Below are positions 18,579 to 27,345 of a stretch of 64,000 nucleotides of DNA, piece by piece; positions within the stretch are counted from its first letter, which is position 1; every line of letters begins with the position of its first letter. Made by a program: the position numbers and the translations under genes. Source of the DNA: Synechococcus sp. LA31 (GTDB lineage Bacteria; Cyanobacteriota; Cyanobacteriia; PCC-6307; Cyanobiaceae); assembly GCF_018502385.1 (NCBI RefSeq), contig NZ_CP075523.1:1178001-1242000 (forward strand), written 5' to 3'. Under the pieces are notes generated by a model that did not search any database, was not told the origin of the DNA, and saw nothing but the letters and a program-made list of their open reading frames with translations.

Positions 18579-18824
18579 TCAACGCTCCCTGTCCTCGCGA
18601 ATCAGCGCTTCTGGAGATGGCTCAAATGCAGCACCGTCTCGCTCTGCCGCCAAAGCAGCCAGATCAGCAAGCGCCTGTCGACGCCGCTCACGCGGTTCGC
18701 CACCACAGGCCTCCTGCAAATCCATCAGGGCTTGCTGACTCAAACTGCGGTGAGCTCGACGTGCCCGCAACTGCAGGAGGTGATGCAGCGGATCAGGCAA
18801 GTCGCGGATTTGAAGGGTGGCCAC
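18579..18824 (-). CDS. FitA/VapB-like RHH antitoxin
   Basis: About 81 residues from a GTG at 18,824; a TTG at 18,833 would add three residues. The start A-T-L-Q-I-R-D-L-P-D-P-L-H is typical of FitA-type ribbon-helix-helix proteins, followed by R-A-R-R-A-H-R-S-L-S-Q-Q-A-L. The acidic C-terminus would bind the PIN toxin. A palindromic ATGCATGCAT lies 17 bases upstream and could be its operator. Confidence 0.75.
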   Translation of the reverse strand: MATLQIRDLPDPLHHLLQLRARRAHRSLSQQALMDLQEACGGEPRERRRQALADLAALAAERDGAAFEPSPEALIREDRER

Positions 18825-18840
18825 GAGCCGCAAGCAGTAG

Positions 18841-18850
18841 ATGCATGCAT
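18841..18850. promoter_or_regulatory. Candidate operator of the PIN/RHH pair
   Basis: A perfect 10-base palindrome ATGCATGCAT immediately 5' of the antitoxin start, in an AT-rich patch where an autoregulatory RHH site would be expected. Short palindromes occur by chance, so this is tentative. Confidence 0.3.
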
Positions 18851-19082
18851 TTTACTTACACTTTGCATGCTGGTCATGGCGCTCGGGTGACGCCGTGGAA
18901 ACGACTGCAGCTCGCGCGAGAACCGGAGGGGCGAGGTTTCGCGGACAACCAGAGGCCCAGTGCACCGTTCCAGCGGGGACGTCTTGAGGCAGGGGCCAGC
19001 CAAGATCATTCAGCGCTTCTTTTCGAATTCTGTACAGACCAAACAGAAGATCGGACACTTCTGGTGGGGCCCACAACATCAC
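18851..19082. other. No supported gene
   Basis: A minus-strand open frame of 76 codons (18,852-19,082) looks partly protein-like near its N-terminus, but I recognise no family and its second half overlaps the PIN/RHH promoter zone. It may be a relic. Confidence 0.3.
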
Positions 19083-19169
19083 TGGGGTCGCGGGCGTCGT
19101 ATTTAGCGGTGTAGTCCCGCGCCTCGTAGCTCAACCCCACATGGTTATGGGGTCCAAGGTTGTGGATCT

Positions 19170-19198
19170 CAACTGCTTCGCAGAAGCCTTACGGCTAC
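19170..19198 (+). repeat. 29-bp short repeat, copy 1
   Basis: Begins CAACTGCTTCGCAGAAG and ends ACGGCTAC. It interrupts the gmd relic relative to the gmd gene. Confidence 0.65.
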
Positions 19199-19365
19199 GG
19201 CCTGCACCTGCTGGATGATCCGTATCAGGTTGGTGCTGTCGGTGAGGTCGCCGTAGTGCAGCACCAAGCGCGGGTCGCTCTCGTGCGGATCTTGGTTGAG
19301 GTGATCGATCTGTGTGGTGTTGTTTGCGAAGCGGGCCGGAGGCCCTAGCTGCTAGTCCGGCGTTT

Positions 19366-19394
19366 GTAGCCGTCAGTCTTCTGCGAAGCAGTTG
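19366..19394 (-). repeat. 29-bp short repeat, copy 2 (inverted)
   Basis: Reverse complement begins CAACTGCTTCGCAGAAG and ends ACGGCTAC, matching copy 1 except for about three middle bases. It also lies at an insertion relative to gmd. The pair resembles small mobile or palindromic repeats. Confidence 0.65.
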
Positions 19395-19538
19395 CCATGC
19401 ACCACGTAGCCCTCCTCCAGCAGGAGCTCCGCCAGGTAGCTGCCGTCTTTGCCGGTGATTAAGGCGGTTTTGGCGGGGGTGGGGGGCATTCGAACTAGCG
19501 GAGCAGCAGAGAGAGTCCTTCTTGAACGATGAAGCAGC

Positions 19539-19565
19539 AGAGCGGGAGTACAGCAATCCCGCTCT
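19539..19565. repeat. Inverted repeat, 9-bp perfect stem
   Basis: AGAGCGGGA and TCCCGCTCT separated by 9 bases. No T-run follows on either strand, so it is not a clear terminator. The rest of 19,491-19,757 holds no gene I can support. Confidence 0.4.
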
Positions 19566-19757
19566 TCTGGTGGGCGGGAGCAAGCTCTACCGCCTCAGAC
19601 CCTCTCAAGAACTTCGCACAGATCTGCTCCCAAACTCAGCGAAAACACTGCAAACGGGGGGGGGTTGAGGCGTTTATGCGAGTTCCGCATAGAAGACGGT
19701 CGATGCGGCGCCCACCTGCGGCGTGTTGAGGCAGGACTGCCGCATAGGGTTCAGCCC

Positions 19758-20954
19758 ATGGGAAGGCAGCACTCAAGACCCAACCGGTGGGCCGCGACCT
19801 GCTGTGTTGCTGCCCTCTTGGGCCCGTTGCCTGGTGGGGCAGTGCCGCTCCTGGCTCAGAACAACCCAGCACCTCGCCCGGCAGACCGCACCCGCGTGGT
19901 GTATGACGCCTACATCCTCGGGCCGGGAGACACCCTGCAGATCGAGCTGCTCGACATTCCAGAGCTGAGCGGCACCTTCTCGATCGGACCTGACGGCACG
20001 CTCTATCTGCCCCGCCTGCGCGCTCTCTACGTCGAGGGGCTCACGGTGGAGGAGCTGCGCTACTTCCTCACCGAGCAGTTCAAGGCCTACGTGAAGAAGC
20101 CGGAGCTCTATGTGAGGCCGGTGGGCTACCGCCCTGTGCGGATCTACGTGGGCGGTGAAGTGAAGCGCCCCGGCTACTACACCCTCAGCGGCAGCCAGGA
20201 GCTCACCAGCCTCTCCACCAGCGCTGAAGCCACTCAGCTTTCGGCAGGCACCGCAGGAGTGGAGACGCGCCCAGGCCTGAACCAACTACCAGGTGGCGCC
20301 GCTGCAGCCATGGGCAGCGGTGGTGGGATCAGCACCTTCGGAGCGCTCTTCCCCACCGTGTTTGACGCGATCCGCACCGCCCAAGGCATCACGCCCTATT
20401 CGGATCTCTCACAGGTGCAGGTCACCCGCAAGCAAGCCCTCAGCGCCGGTGGCGGCCGCATCCGCGCTCAGCTCGATTTCCTCTCGGTGATCACTGAAGG
20501 CGAGGAGTCGCAAAACATCCGCCTGTTCGACGGCGATGTGGTGAGTGTGGGCCGCAGCTCGGTGGTGCTGCGTGAACAGCTGCTGAAGGCCGGCCAAACC
20601 AACCTCAGCCCGCAGTTCCTGCAGGTGTTTGTAAGCGGCCGGGTGACCACCCCAGGCCCTCAGACCCTGCCCCAGGGCTCCAGCCTCAACCAGGCGATCG
20701 TGAGCGCCGGTGGCCTCAAGGTGCTCCACGGCAAGGTGGAATTCGTGCGCTTCACCCGCGAGGGCGAAATCGACCGGCGCACCTTCCGCTACAACCCCAA
20801 TGCCCCATCGGACGACTACCGCAACCCGATCCTGATGGCGGGCGACATCATCCGGATCCAGGAATCGCCCCTCAGCGCCACCGTAACGGTGCTCAACGAG
20901 CTCACCGGCCCTGCTGTGGGCATCTATTCGGTGTATTCCCTGTTCAAGCCATGA
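19758..20954 (+). CDS. Polysaccharide export protein (Wza/OPX-like)
   Basis: From the ATG at 19,758 (398 residues) the protein starts with a signal peptide (R-W-A-A-T-C-C-V-A-A-L-L-G then A-x-A-type end around L-L-A-Q). A Poly_export domain follows with Y-I-L-G-P-G-D-T-L near 52-60 and G-T-L-Y-L-P-R-L near 82-89, then SLBB-type beta-grasp segments (V-Y-V/I-Y-V-G-G-E-V-K-R-P-G and V-F-V-S-G-R-V-T-T-P-G). It forms the periplasmic/outer-membrane channel for capsule or exopolysaccharide. An upstream in-frame start at 19,665 has no signal peptide and is rejected. It overlaps the Wzc-like gene (ATGA). Confidence 0.88.
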   Translation: MGRQHSRPNRWAATCCVAALLGPLPGGAVPLLAQNNPAPRPADRTRVVYDAYILGPGDTLQIELLDIPELSGTFSIGPDGTLYLPRLRALYVEGLTVEELRYFLTEQFKAYVKKPELYVRPVGYRPVRIYVGGEVKRPGYYTLSGSQELTSLSTSAEATQLSAGTAGVETRPGLNQLPGGAAAAMGSGGGISTFGALFPTVFDAIRTAQGITPYSDLSQVQVTRKQALSAGGGRIRAQLDFLSVITEGEESQNIRLFDGDVVSVGRSSVVLREQLLKAGQTNLSPQFLQVFVSGRVTTPGPQTLPQGSSLNQAIVSAGGLKVLHGKVEFVRFTREGEIDRRTFRYNPNAPSDDYRNPILMAGDIIRIQESPLSATVTVLNELTGPAVGIYSVYSLFKP

Positions 20955-22663
20955 CGGCCAGCCCCCCCGCACCGATGCCGAGCCCCGCGGCTGACGACGA
21001 AATCGACCTGCGCCAGCTCGCCGCCGCACTGCAGAGGCACTGGCGCCTGATCGCCAAGGTGGCGGGCGGCACTCTTCTCCTCAGCGGGATCTACGCCTTC
21101 ACGCAACCGCGGGTGTGGGAAGGGCAGTTTCAGATCGTTCTGGCCAGTGGCGATAGCGGTGGCGGACGCCTGGCTCAGCTGGCTGCGGCCAACCCCATGC
21201 TCGCGGGCTTAGCCGGACTGAGTGGTGGTGGCAGCAAAGACAGCCTGGAAACCGAGGTGAAGGTGCTTGAGAGCCCCTCGGTGCTCAAGCCGGTGTACGA
21301 CTTCGTGCGCCAAAGCAAACAGCGCTCCGGCAAGAACGTCGATCGGATGCGCTTCAGCGACTGGGTGAAGAGCGTGGACGTGGAGCTCGAAAAGGGCACT
21401 TCCGTGCTCAACATCGCCTACACCGACACCGACAAGGCCTTGGTGCTGCCCGTGATTGAGCGCATCTCCAAGGAGTATCAGCTTTATTCCGGCCGCGATC
21501 GCCGCCAGGATCTGGCCAACGGCGTGGCCTACCTCAAGCAGAGCATCGCGACAGTGAGCCCCAAAGCTGAGGCGTCGATGAAGCGCGCCCAGGATTACGC
21601 CCTAAGCCATGGCCTCGGCCTACAAGATGGCCTCCCTGCCTCCAGCGGCAGCGGCAGCGATGCCAAAGCCAGTGCCGGCGGATCCGTAGAAGCCAACCGC
21701 CAGCAAGCGCAAGCTCAGGTGGCATTGCTCCAACAGCAGCTCGCCTCAGCCCAGGCCGCTGGCAATCGCGTGCTGTTCCAGGCCCCGCAGCTCGAAGCCA
21801 ACGCCGAGCTCTATGGCCGCTACCAGCAGCTCGAGGCCCAACTCACCCAGAAGCGCAGCGTGCTGCGCGACAACGACGATCTGATCCGCAACCTCGAACG
21901 ACAGCGCCAGAGCCTGATCAGCACCCTCAACCGCCAAACCATCGGCCTGCTGCAAGGGCAACTCGCCACAGCCCAGGCAGCCCTGCAAGCCTCCAGCCGC
22001 CCCAAAGAGGTGGTGCTCAAGCACCGCGAGCTCGTGCGCCAGGCCCTCCGCGATGAGCGCACCCTGGTGGAACTGGAAAACCAGCTGCAACTCGCCCAGC
22101 TCGAGCAGGCCAAGCAAGCCGATCCCTGGGAACTGATCTCCACGCCCACCCTGCTTGATGCCCCCGTGGCTCCGCGGAAAAGCCGCATCCTGGCGCTTGG
22201 GCTCTTGACCGGCTTGGTGGCCGGCAGCGGCGCAGCGCTGGTGGTAGATCGCCGCAGTGGGCGTGTGTTTGCTGGAGACGAGCTCCAACATCTCTTACCC
22301 GGGCCGTTGTTGGCGCAATTGCATCCTTCGGCCACCACGGAATCCACCGGGAAGCTCACCCTGTTAGCGCGTGGAGCCCTTGCAGGGAGCCATAGGGTTG
22401 CCTTGATCCCCATTGGCTTGAGCAGCTCTAGCTCAGAAGTGCAAGCGGTTTTACAGCAACTTCGTTCTCTGCTGCCCCATACCGAACTGCTCTGCAGTGA
22501 TGATCTTGTGGCTGCCAAAGATTGCGACCATCAGTTGCTGATCACCAGCCCCGGTGCTGCAACCCGCAACGAGCTGGCCAGTTTGCGCGAACAGTTGGAC
22601 TTGCAGGCCCGGCCAGTCACCGGCTGGTTGTTGGTGGAGAGGGCCGAAGCAAATGCGCTCTAA
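20951..22663 (+). CDS. Wzc-like polysaccharide co-polymerase without kinase motifs
   Basis: A 570-residue inner-membrane chain-length regulator. A first transmembrane helix near 35-52 and second near 412-432 bracket a large periplasmic domain with long coiled-coil helices (about 190-390) ending in the GNVR-type region. The C-terminal cytoplasmic part (about 440-570) resembles the BY-kinase position but has no Walker A G-x4-G-K-S/T, Walker A' or Tyr cluster; instead it has I-P-I-G-L-S-S-S-S-S-E-V. So export control probably lacks tyrosine-kinase cycling or uses another kinase. Cotranscribed with the Wza-like gene. Confidence 0.82.
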   Translation: MTASPPAPMPSPAADDEIDLRQLAAALQRHWRLIAKVAGGTLLLSGIYAFTQPRVWEGQFQIVLASGDSGGGRLAQLAAANPMLAGLAGLSGGGSKDSLETEVKVLESPSVLKPVYDFVRQSKQRSGKNVDRMRFSDWVKSVDVELEKGTSVLNIAYTDTDKALVLPVIERISKEYQLYSGRDRRQDLANGVAYLKQSIATVSPKAEASMKRAQDYALSHGLGLQDGLPASSGSGSDAKASAGGSVEANRQQAQAQVALLQQQLASAQAAGNRVLFQAPQLEANAELYGRYQQLEAQLTQKRSVLRDNDDLIRNLERQRQSLISTLNRQTIGLLQGQLATAQAALQASSRPKEVVLKHRELVRQALRDERTLVELENQLQLAQLEQAKQADPWELISTPTLLDAPVAPRKSRILALGLLTGLVAGSGAALVVDRRSGRVFAGDELQHLLPGPLLAQLHPSATTESTGKLTLLARGALAGSHRVALIPIGLSSSSSEVQAVLQQLRSLLPHTELLCSDDLVAAKDCDHQLLITSPGAATRNELASLREQLDLQARPVTGWLLVERAEANAL

Positions 22664-23831
22664 CTGGATCACCACATCCACCCTGGCTTTGTTGGTGAGT
22701 TCACCCCTCATCTCGAATGCTCAGCCTGTTCAGTGGAAGCAGACCAGTGACGCCGAGCCCGCTGTCTCCCCCTCCGGTGTGGTGTGGCAAGCCGTCCCAC
22801 CCAAAGATGGGCCCAATCCGGTGGGCCCTGCCGTGGTCTGGCAGCCTGTTCAACCTGGCGAGCCTGCCGTTCCCGTTCAACCTGCACCCACCCCGGCCGC
22901 CAGGGCATCAACACCCCTCACCGGGCCAAAACCGTTCGTCACGGGTGGGATGTATCAGGTGAAACGCGGCAAGGAATGGCTGCCCTCCATCAGCCAGCGG
23001 GTTCCCAACGCCTATGGCAGCTCCTTCGGCACCCTCCAGACCGGCCTGTTTATCGAAAGCTGCAACGTCACCGGTGGCTACGTGTGCGGCAGCCAGGATT
23101 TCTCTACCGAATTCAAGAACCAAGCCAAAGGCATCTGGTCGTTCTTGCTGGGCCTCGGCGATCCCCGCAAAGCCATCGGCGTGGATCTGGGCTTCCAAAT
23201 AACCAGCCTCGCCACCACCCGCCCCGATCAATCCAGCCAGGGCACTCCCTTCGGCAGTGGCCAAGGCATCGACCTCGCCATCAGCCGCAACCTCTCCGAA
23301 GACTTCTCCGTAAAGCTCGGCGTGATCAACCTGATCAAGCTCGATGAGGTGCAGCAGCAGGATCAACCCAGTAGCGCCTACGGCGTGTTCAGTGGCCGCA
23401 TCGATCTGGGCGGTGATCCCCGTGATAACGACCAGGATCTCTACTTCACCGTTGGCGTAGCCAACGGCATCTACAGGCCCCTCAACGCGATCCTCGATTC
23501 GCAGGAACAAGCCTGTGCCAAGGATGTAGCCAACAAGGGCTACCGATCCCCGGGCAAATACGGCGATTTCTGCAACATCTGGGGCTTTAGTTATGGCGAC
23601 CCTTACCCCGTGGCCTCTTTCTCCTACCTCGTGAACCCTCAATTCAGCTTGATCGCAGAGTGGTGGGGCCGCAATCTCACCCTGGCCGCCAGCTTCAAGC
23701 CCTTTGATCAACTCAATTGGGTGATCACTCCCGGCATCACCAACGTGCTCAAGAACGCCGACTGGGATCCTGCGAATCCCGGCTACACCACCACCCCGCG
23801 CTTCCAACTCACCACCAGCATCGGTTTCTGA
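22653..23831 (+). CDS. Exported porin-like outer-membrane protein (carbohydrate porin type)
   Basis: From the ATG at 22,653 (392 residues, overlapping the end of the Wzc-like gene) there is a signal peptide ending in S-N-A-Q. Residues about 20-75 are Pro/Val/Trp-rich with repeated V-V-W-Q motifs. The rest alternates polar and hydrophobic residues as in a beta barrel (G-L-F-I-E-S-C, S-F-S-Y-L-V-N-P-Q-F-S-L-I) and ends in Phe (T-T-S-I-G-F), the usual barrel C-terminal signal. Position suggests an outer-membrane partner in glycan export or uptake. Confidence 0.72.
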   Translation: MRSNWITTSTLALLVSSPLISNAQPVQWKQTSDAEPAVSPSGVVWQAVPPKDGPNPVGPAVVWQPVQPGEPAVPVQPAPTPAARASTPLTGPKPFVTGGMYQVKRGKEWLPSISQRVPNAYGSSFGTLQTGLFIESCNVTGGYVCGSQDFSTEFKNQAKGIWSFLLGLGDPRKAIGVDLGFQITSLATTRPDQSSQGTPFGSGQGIDLAISRNLSEDFSVKLGVINLIKLDEVQQQDQPSSAYGVFSGRIDLGGDPRDNDQDLYFTVGVANGIYRPLNAILDSQEQACAKDVANKGYRSPGKYGDFCNIWGFSYGDPYPVASFSYLVNPQFSLIAEWWGRNLTLAASFKPFDQLNWVITPGITNVLKNADWDPANPGYTTTPRFQLTTSIGF

Positions 23832-25630
23832 TGCAAACGGCTGCAGTCTCTTGTGAAGAGCTCAACCAACAGCTGCTAGATCTCCCTCCTCATCGGGAGA
23901 TGGATCTCCTGATTCACACCCCCAGCTGGTGCCCGAGTGGTTGGACGTTAATCATCTCGGGAACGACGTCCGCTCCGGATGTCCTCATCAACGGGGAATC
24001 GGCCTCTTGTCGGCTGCTCGAGAGAGCGGCAGATCGCTGCCTCTATGCCCTTGACCCGTTCTGGAGTCAGAGCACAGGTCCTGAGCACCACTGGCTTCAG
24101 ATCAGGAGTAGTGGAACGATCCACCGGCTTCAAGCCAGTGATTCAATCTCTCCCTGGGCGTTGCTTCAGCTGCTGCGGCCAGATGTTGCCCGATCCAGCC
24201 TGGATCCCCTGCGCAGTTGGCTGTTCAGCAATGGCATTCACGAATACAACCTGCTTCGCCAACACCACGCCGTGTTGGCCAGCTTGAACCAAAGCATCCC
24301 GGGCACCGCTCTGCCCTGGTTCCACTGGGCCCTGCGCCAGCAACGCATGGATCTCCAACAAGCCTTCTCCCCGCATGACGCTGCCGCCATGTGCCATTGG
24401 CTGGTGCACCACGGCGCTCAGGAACATCAGCTCAGCCCCATCAACAGCGATGGACTGCTGATCGCTGAGCCCATCGCGCTTCAGCCCTGGAAGCAGCGCC
24501 CCTTCGGGGTGAATCTGTTTGGCTACGCCAGCGAAGACCTCGGCATCGGAGAAGACCTCCGCACCGTGCACACAGCCTTGCGCAGCGCCGGCATCCCGGT
24601 GCAAGTGGTGGATATCCCTCGCCATCCCAGCTCCGATGCCCTGCGCCAGGTCGCCCGATCCACACCCGACAAGCTTGCCCCCTACGCCTTCAACATCGTG
24701 TGCCTCACCGCCGAGGAACACGCTCGGGTGCTGCTCGAACTCGGGGAAGCCGTGTTCCAGGAGCGATTCACCATCGGCTATTGGCCCTGGGAACTCAGCC
24801 AGTGGCCCAAGCCCTGGCAACCCCTGTTACGCCTCGCTGATGAGATCTGGGCCTCTAGCCAGCACACCCATGGCGCCCTACAAGCCGCCTTGGGAGAACG
24901 CCCCAGCCCCAGCCTGCATCTCCTTCCCCTTCCCTTAGAGCGGCTTCAACCTTTCGGCGCCAGCGATCGCGCGCACTGGCGCGCTCACTTCCAGCTGCCG
25001 CAGGGTGCCCCCCTCGTGATCTGCAGCTTTGATGGCCGCTCCAGCTATGCCCGCAAAAATCCCTGGGCCGCGATCGACGCCTTTCAGGCCGCCACAGAGC
25101 CGCATACACCAGCACGGCTGGTGATCAAAACCATGCACGCCGGCCTAGCCGAACAGCAGTGGGAGCAGCTCCAAGCCCGCGTGGCTGCCGATCCTCGGCT
25201 GCTCTTGATCGATGGCGTTTTGCCCCGAGACGCGTTGCTGGGGCTCTACGGCTGCTGCGATGTGCTCCTCTCACTGCATCGCGCCGAGGGCTATGGACGC
25301 GTGCTCGCCGAGGCCTTACTGCTGGGGCTGGATGTGATCGCTACCGACTACAGCGGCAACCGCGATTTCTGCATTGGCCCCCGTGCTCATCCCGTGGGCT
25401 ACACGCTCTTCCCTGTGCTGCCAGACGAGTATCCCCACGGCAGTGGCCAAGTGTGGGCTGAGCCTGATCCGGCAGCAGCGATCGCACAACTCCAACGGGT
25501 GCTCCGCCAATGTGCAGGGCAACCCATCCAGCCTCCCGAACGCTCCGCCCCCTACCAGCACTTGTTCAGCCCAGAGGCGATCGGCCAGCGCTACGCCGAG
25601 CGGCTCCACCAGATCTGGGCCAACCCCTAA
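23831..25630 (+). CDS. GT4-type glycosyltransferase with N-terminal extension
   Basis: A 599-residue protein whose ATG at 23,831 overlaps the porin stop (ATGA). Residues 1-220 match no family I recognise; from about 225 the GT-B part begins with N-L-F-G-Y-A-S-E-D-L-G-I-G-E. The donor site has S-F-D-G-R-S-S-Y-A-R-K-N-P near 400-412 and H-R-A-E-G-Y-G-R-V-L-A-E-A-L-L-L-G near 481-497. It probably builds the polymer exported by the preceding proteins. The last bases overlap the opposite GT2 gene. Confidence 0.82.
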   Translation: MQTAAVSCEELNQQLLDLPPHREMDLLIHTPSWCPSGWTLIISGTTSAPDVLINGESASCRLLERAADRCLYALDPFWSQSTGPEHHWLQIRSSGTIHRLQASDSISPWALLQLLRPDVARSSLDPLRSWLFSNGIHEYNLLRQHHAVLASLNQSIPGTALPWFHWALRQQRMDLQQAFSPHDAAAMCHWLVHHGAQEHQLSPINSDGLLIAEPIALQPWKQRPFGVNLFGYASEDLGIGEDLRTVHTALRSAGIPVQVVDIPRHPSSDALRQVARSTPDKLAPYAFNIVCLTAEEHARVLLELGEAVFQERFTIGYWPWELSQWPKPWQPLLRLADEIWASSQHTHGALQAALGERPSPSLHLLPLPLERLQPFGASDRAHWRAHFQLPQGAPLVICSFDGRSSYARKNPWAAIDAFQAATEPHTPARLVIKTMHAGLAEQQWEQLQARVAADPRLLLIDGVLPRDALLGLYGCCDVLLSLHRAEGYGRVLAEALLLGLDVIATDYSGNRDFCIGPRAHPVGYTLFPVLPDEYPHGSGQVWAEPDPAAAIAQLQRVLRQCAGQPIQPPERSAPYQHLFSPEAIGQRYAERLHQIWANP

Positions 25631-27345
25631 AGCAGCGGCTCGAGCCCCAAAGGCCGGCCATCCGGAAAGTTCGGCGCACAGGCGCCTGGCCACCAAGGCC
25701 CAGCGGTTTTGAGCTGGGCATTCCAATGCACCTGCAGGCGTGTGAGCGCATCGGCCGCCGTGGCGCTGGTCTTCGCATCGCGGCTCTGGCTTTCGTGATG
25801 CAGCAATACAGCCTCCGGCACCACCACATGCCGGTAGCCGAGCTGCGCCAAGCGCAGACAGCAATCAATGTCGTTGAACTCCACCGGGAAGGCCTCATCA
25901 AAGCCGCCGGCCTGCTCAAACAAACTGCGCCGCACCATCACGCAGGCGCCCGTGACGGCCCCCCAGCTGGTGAGCAACTGAGCCCGGCCGCGATGCACGG
26001 GGCAGGGATAGGGCAAATGGGCATAGGCGTGATCAGCACCGCCATGCATCCCCACCACCACGCCGGCGTGCTGAATCGAGCGATCGGGATAGAGCAACAC
26101 GGCGCCAGCGCACCCCACTGCAGGCCGTAGGGCCTGAGCCGCCAGCGCTTCAAGCCAACCGGGCTCCAGCGCTTCGATGTCGTTGTTGAGAAACAGCAGC
26201 AGGTCGGTGTCGGCGTCTTGGGCCGCGGCGTTGTTGAGAGCACTCCAGTTGAAGCGGCGCGGGTCGTGGCGCACCGCAAAGCGCTCCCCCAGCTGCAGGC
26301 GCCAGCGTTGAAACAGCTCCTGGGTGGCCTGCTCCTCCGATCCGTTGTCCACCACCACAATCTCGATCTCTAGCGCCCGTTCGCCGAGGCCACGGGTGCG
26401 CCACAGGCTCTGCAGGCAGGCCTCGAGCAGATCAGCGCGATCGCGCGTGGGGATGATCACCCGGCAACGCTGGGCCGCGGGAAGCACCCACTGCAGCTGA
26501 AAACAGCCGGGCTGGCTGGGATGGGGCTTCACCTGTTGCACCGCTTCGCCGTGCTGCTGCAGTGCCGCGGCCAGCTGGGCGGCGCGCCAGCGTTGCTGCA
26601 GGGGATCGAGGGATGGTTGGCCCGGCTGCCAATGGCTGAGCACATGCGGCAAGGCTTCGATCCGAGGCGTGCGCGCCAGGGCCTCCAGCAACCAGGGCCA
26701 GCGCTCCTCGGGATCCAGAGGAGTGAGCGGCAGCTCCTGGGTGCGCAACCAGCTCAACCGCCAGAGGCTCAGCCCTTCCAGCCAGGGGCTGCTCCAGAAG
26801 CTCTCCGGCGTGAAACCGGGCTTGAACCAGGGATCGCAGCGGTTCCCTTCAGCATCCAGCCGATCTTCATCGGCATAAATCAGCTGCGGGTCGTGCAGCG
26901 GATCCTCCAGCTCCCCCAGCCAAGCCTCCACGAATTGCAGCGCACCGGGGCGGAGCTCACAGCCGGGATGGCGCAACACCAGCCAACCCAGCTGCGGCCA
27001 ACCCTCCGCCAGCTGAGGCACCCCGCCATGCAACGGCAGCCAACAAGGCGCGCCATCCTGCGTCTCGGCCAGCTCCCACCAGTTCTGGCGCAGGGGAAGC
27101 AACGGATCCACCATCCGCTCTTCGCTGAAGGCAATCCATCGCTGGTAGCGGGCCTGATTCAGGCCGCCCTCGCTGAGCAGGGTGGTGCCCAGCTCCAACC
27201 GCTGCCGGCACTGCCCCGCCGCCACCCGCAGCTGCGGCACCTCGGGGAAGGCCTGGATCGCGGCCTCGAGTAAGGGCAGAGCTTCAGCCCAACGCTGCTG
27301 CTCCAGCAGGGCGCTGGCTTCGGCGTAGATCTGATCAGGCGTCAT
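25627..27345 (-). CDS. GT2-type glycosyltransferase with TPR-like N-terminus
   Basis: A 572-residue protein. Residues 1-55 form TPR-like helices; about 60-260 look like a first, degenerate GT-A domain (Y-A-D-E-D near 155); about 290-530 is a full family-2 domain with V-I-I-P-T-R-D-R-A-D-L-L near 296-307, V-D-N-G-S near 337, L-F-L-N-N-D-I-E near 385-392 and E-F-N-D-I-D-C-C-L-R near 481-490. This double GT-A layout occurs in O-antigen and rhamnan enzymes. It overlaps the next upstream gene by ATGA. Confidence 0.85.
   Translation of the reverse strand: MTPDQIYAEASALLEQQRWAEALPLLEAAIQAFPEVPQLRVAAGQCRQRLELGTTLLSEGGLNQARYQRWIAFSEERMVDPLLPLRQNWWELAETQDGAPCWLPLHGGVPQLAEGWPQLGWLVLRHPGCELRPGALQFVEAWLGELEDPLHDPQLIYADEDRLDAEGNRCDPWFKPGFTPESFWSSPWLEGLSLWRLSWLRTQELPLTPLDPEERWPWLLEALARTPRIEALPHVLSHWQPGQPSLDPLQQRWRAAQLAAALQQHGEAVQQVKPHPSQPGCFQLQWVLPAAQRCRVIIPTRDRADLLEACLQSLWRTRGLGERALEIEIVVVDNGSEEQATQELFQRWRLQLGERFAVRHDPRRFNWSALNNAAAQDADTDLLLFLNNDIEALEPGWLEALAAQALRPAVGCAGAVLLYPDRSIQHAGVVVGMHGGADHAYAHLPYPCPVHRGRAQLLTSWGAVTGACVMVRRSLFEQAGGFDEAFPVEFNDIDCCLRLAQLGYRHVVVPEAVLLHHESQSRDAKTSATAADALTRLQVHWNAQLKTAGPWWPGACAPNFPDGRPLGLEPLL

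Larger units (their letters stand above)
19083..19490 (-). pseudogene. Decayed gmd fragment (N-terminal part)
   Basis: The stretch matches gmd bases about 16,360-16,668 from the ATG (GGGGGCAT at the right end) leftwards: CACCACGTAGCCC, CGCCAGGTAGCTGCCGTCTT, GGTTGGTGCTGTCGGTGAGG and others are shared. It is interrupted by two inserts containing an inverted 29-bp repeat and by substitutions. Together with 7,553-7,800 it shows at least two earlier or additional gmd copies bracketing the present sugar-nucleotide block. Confidence 0.8.
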
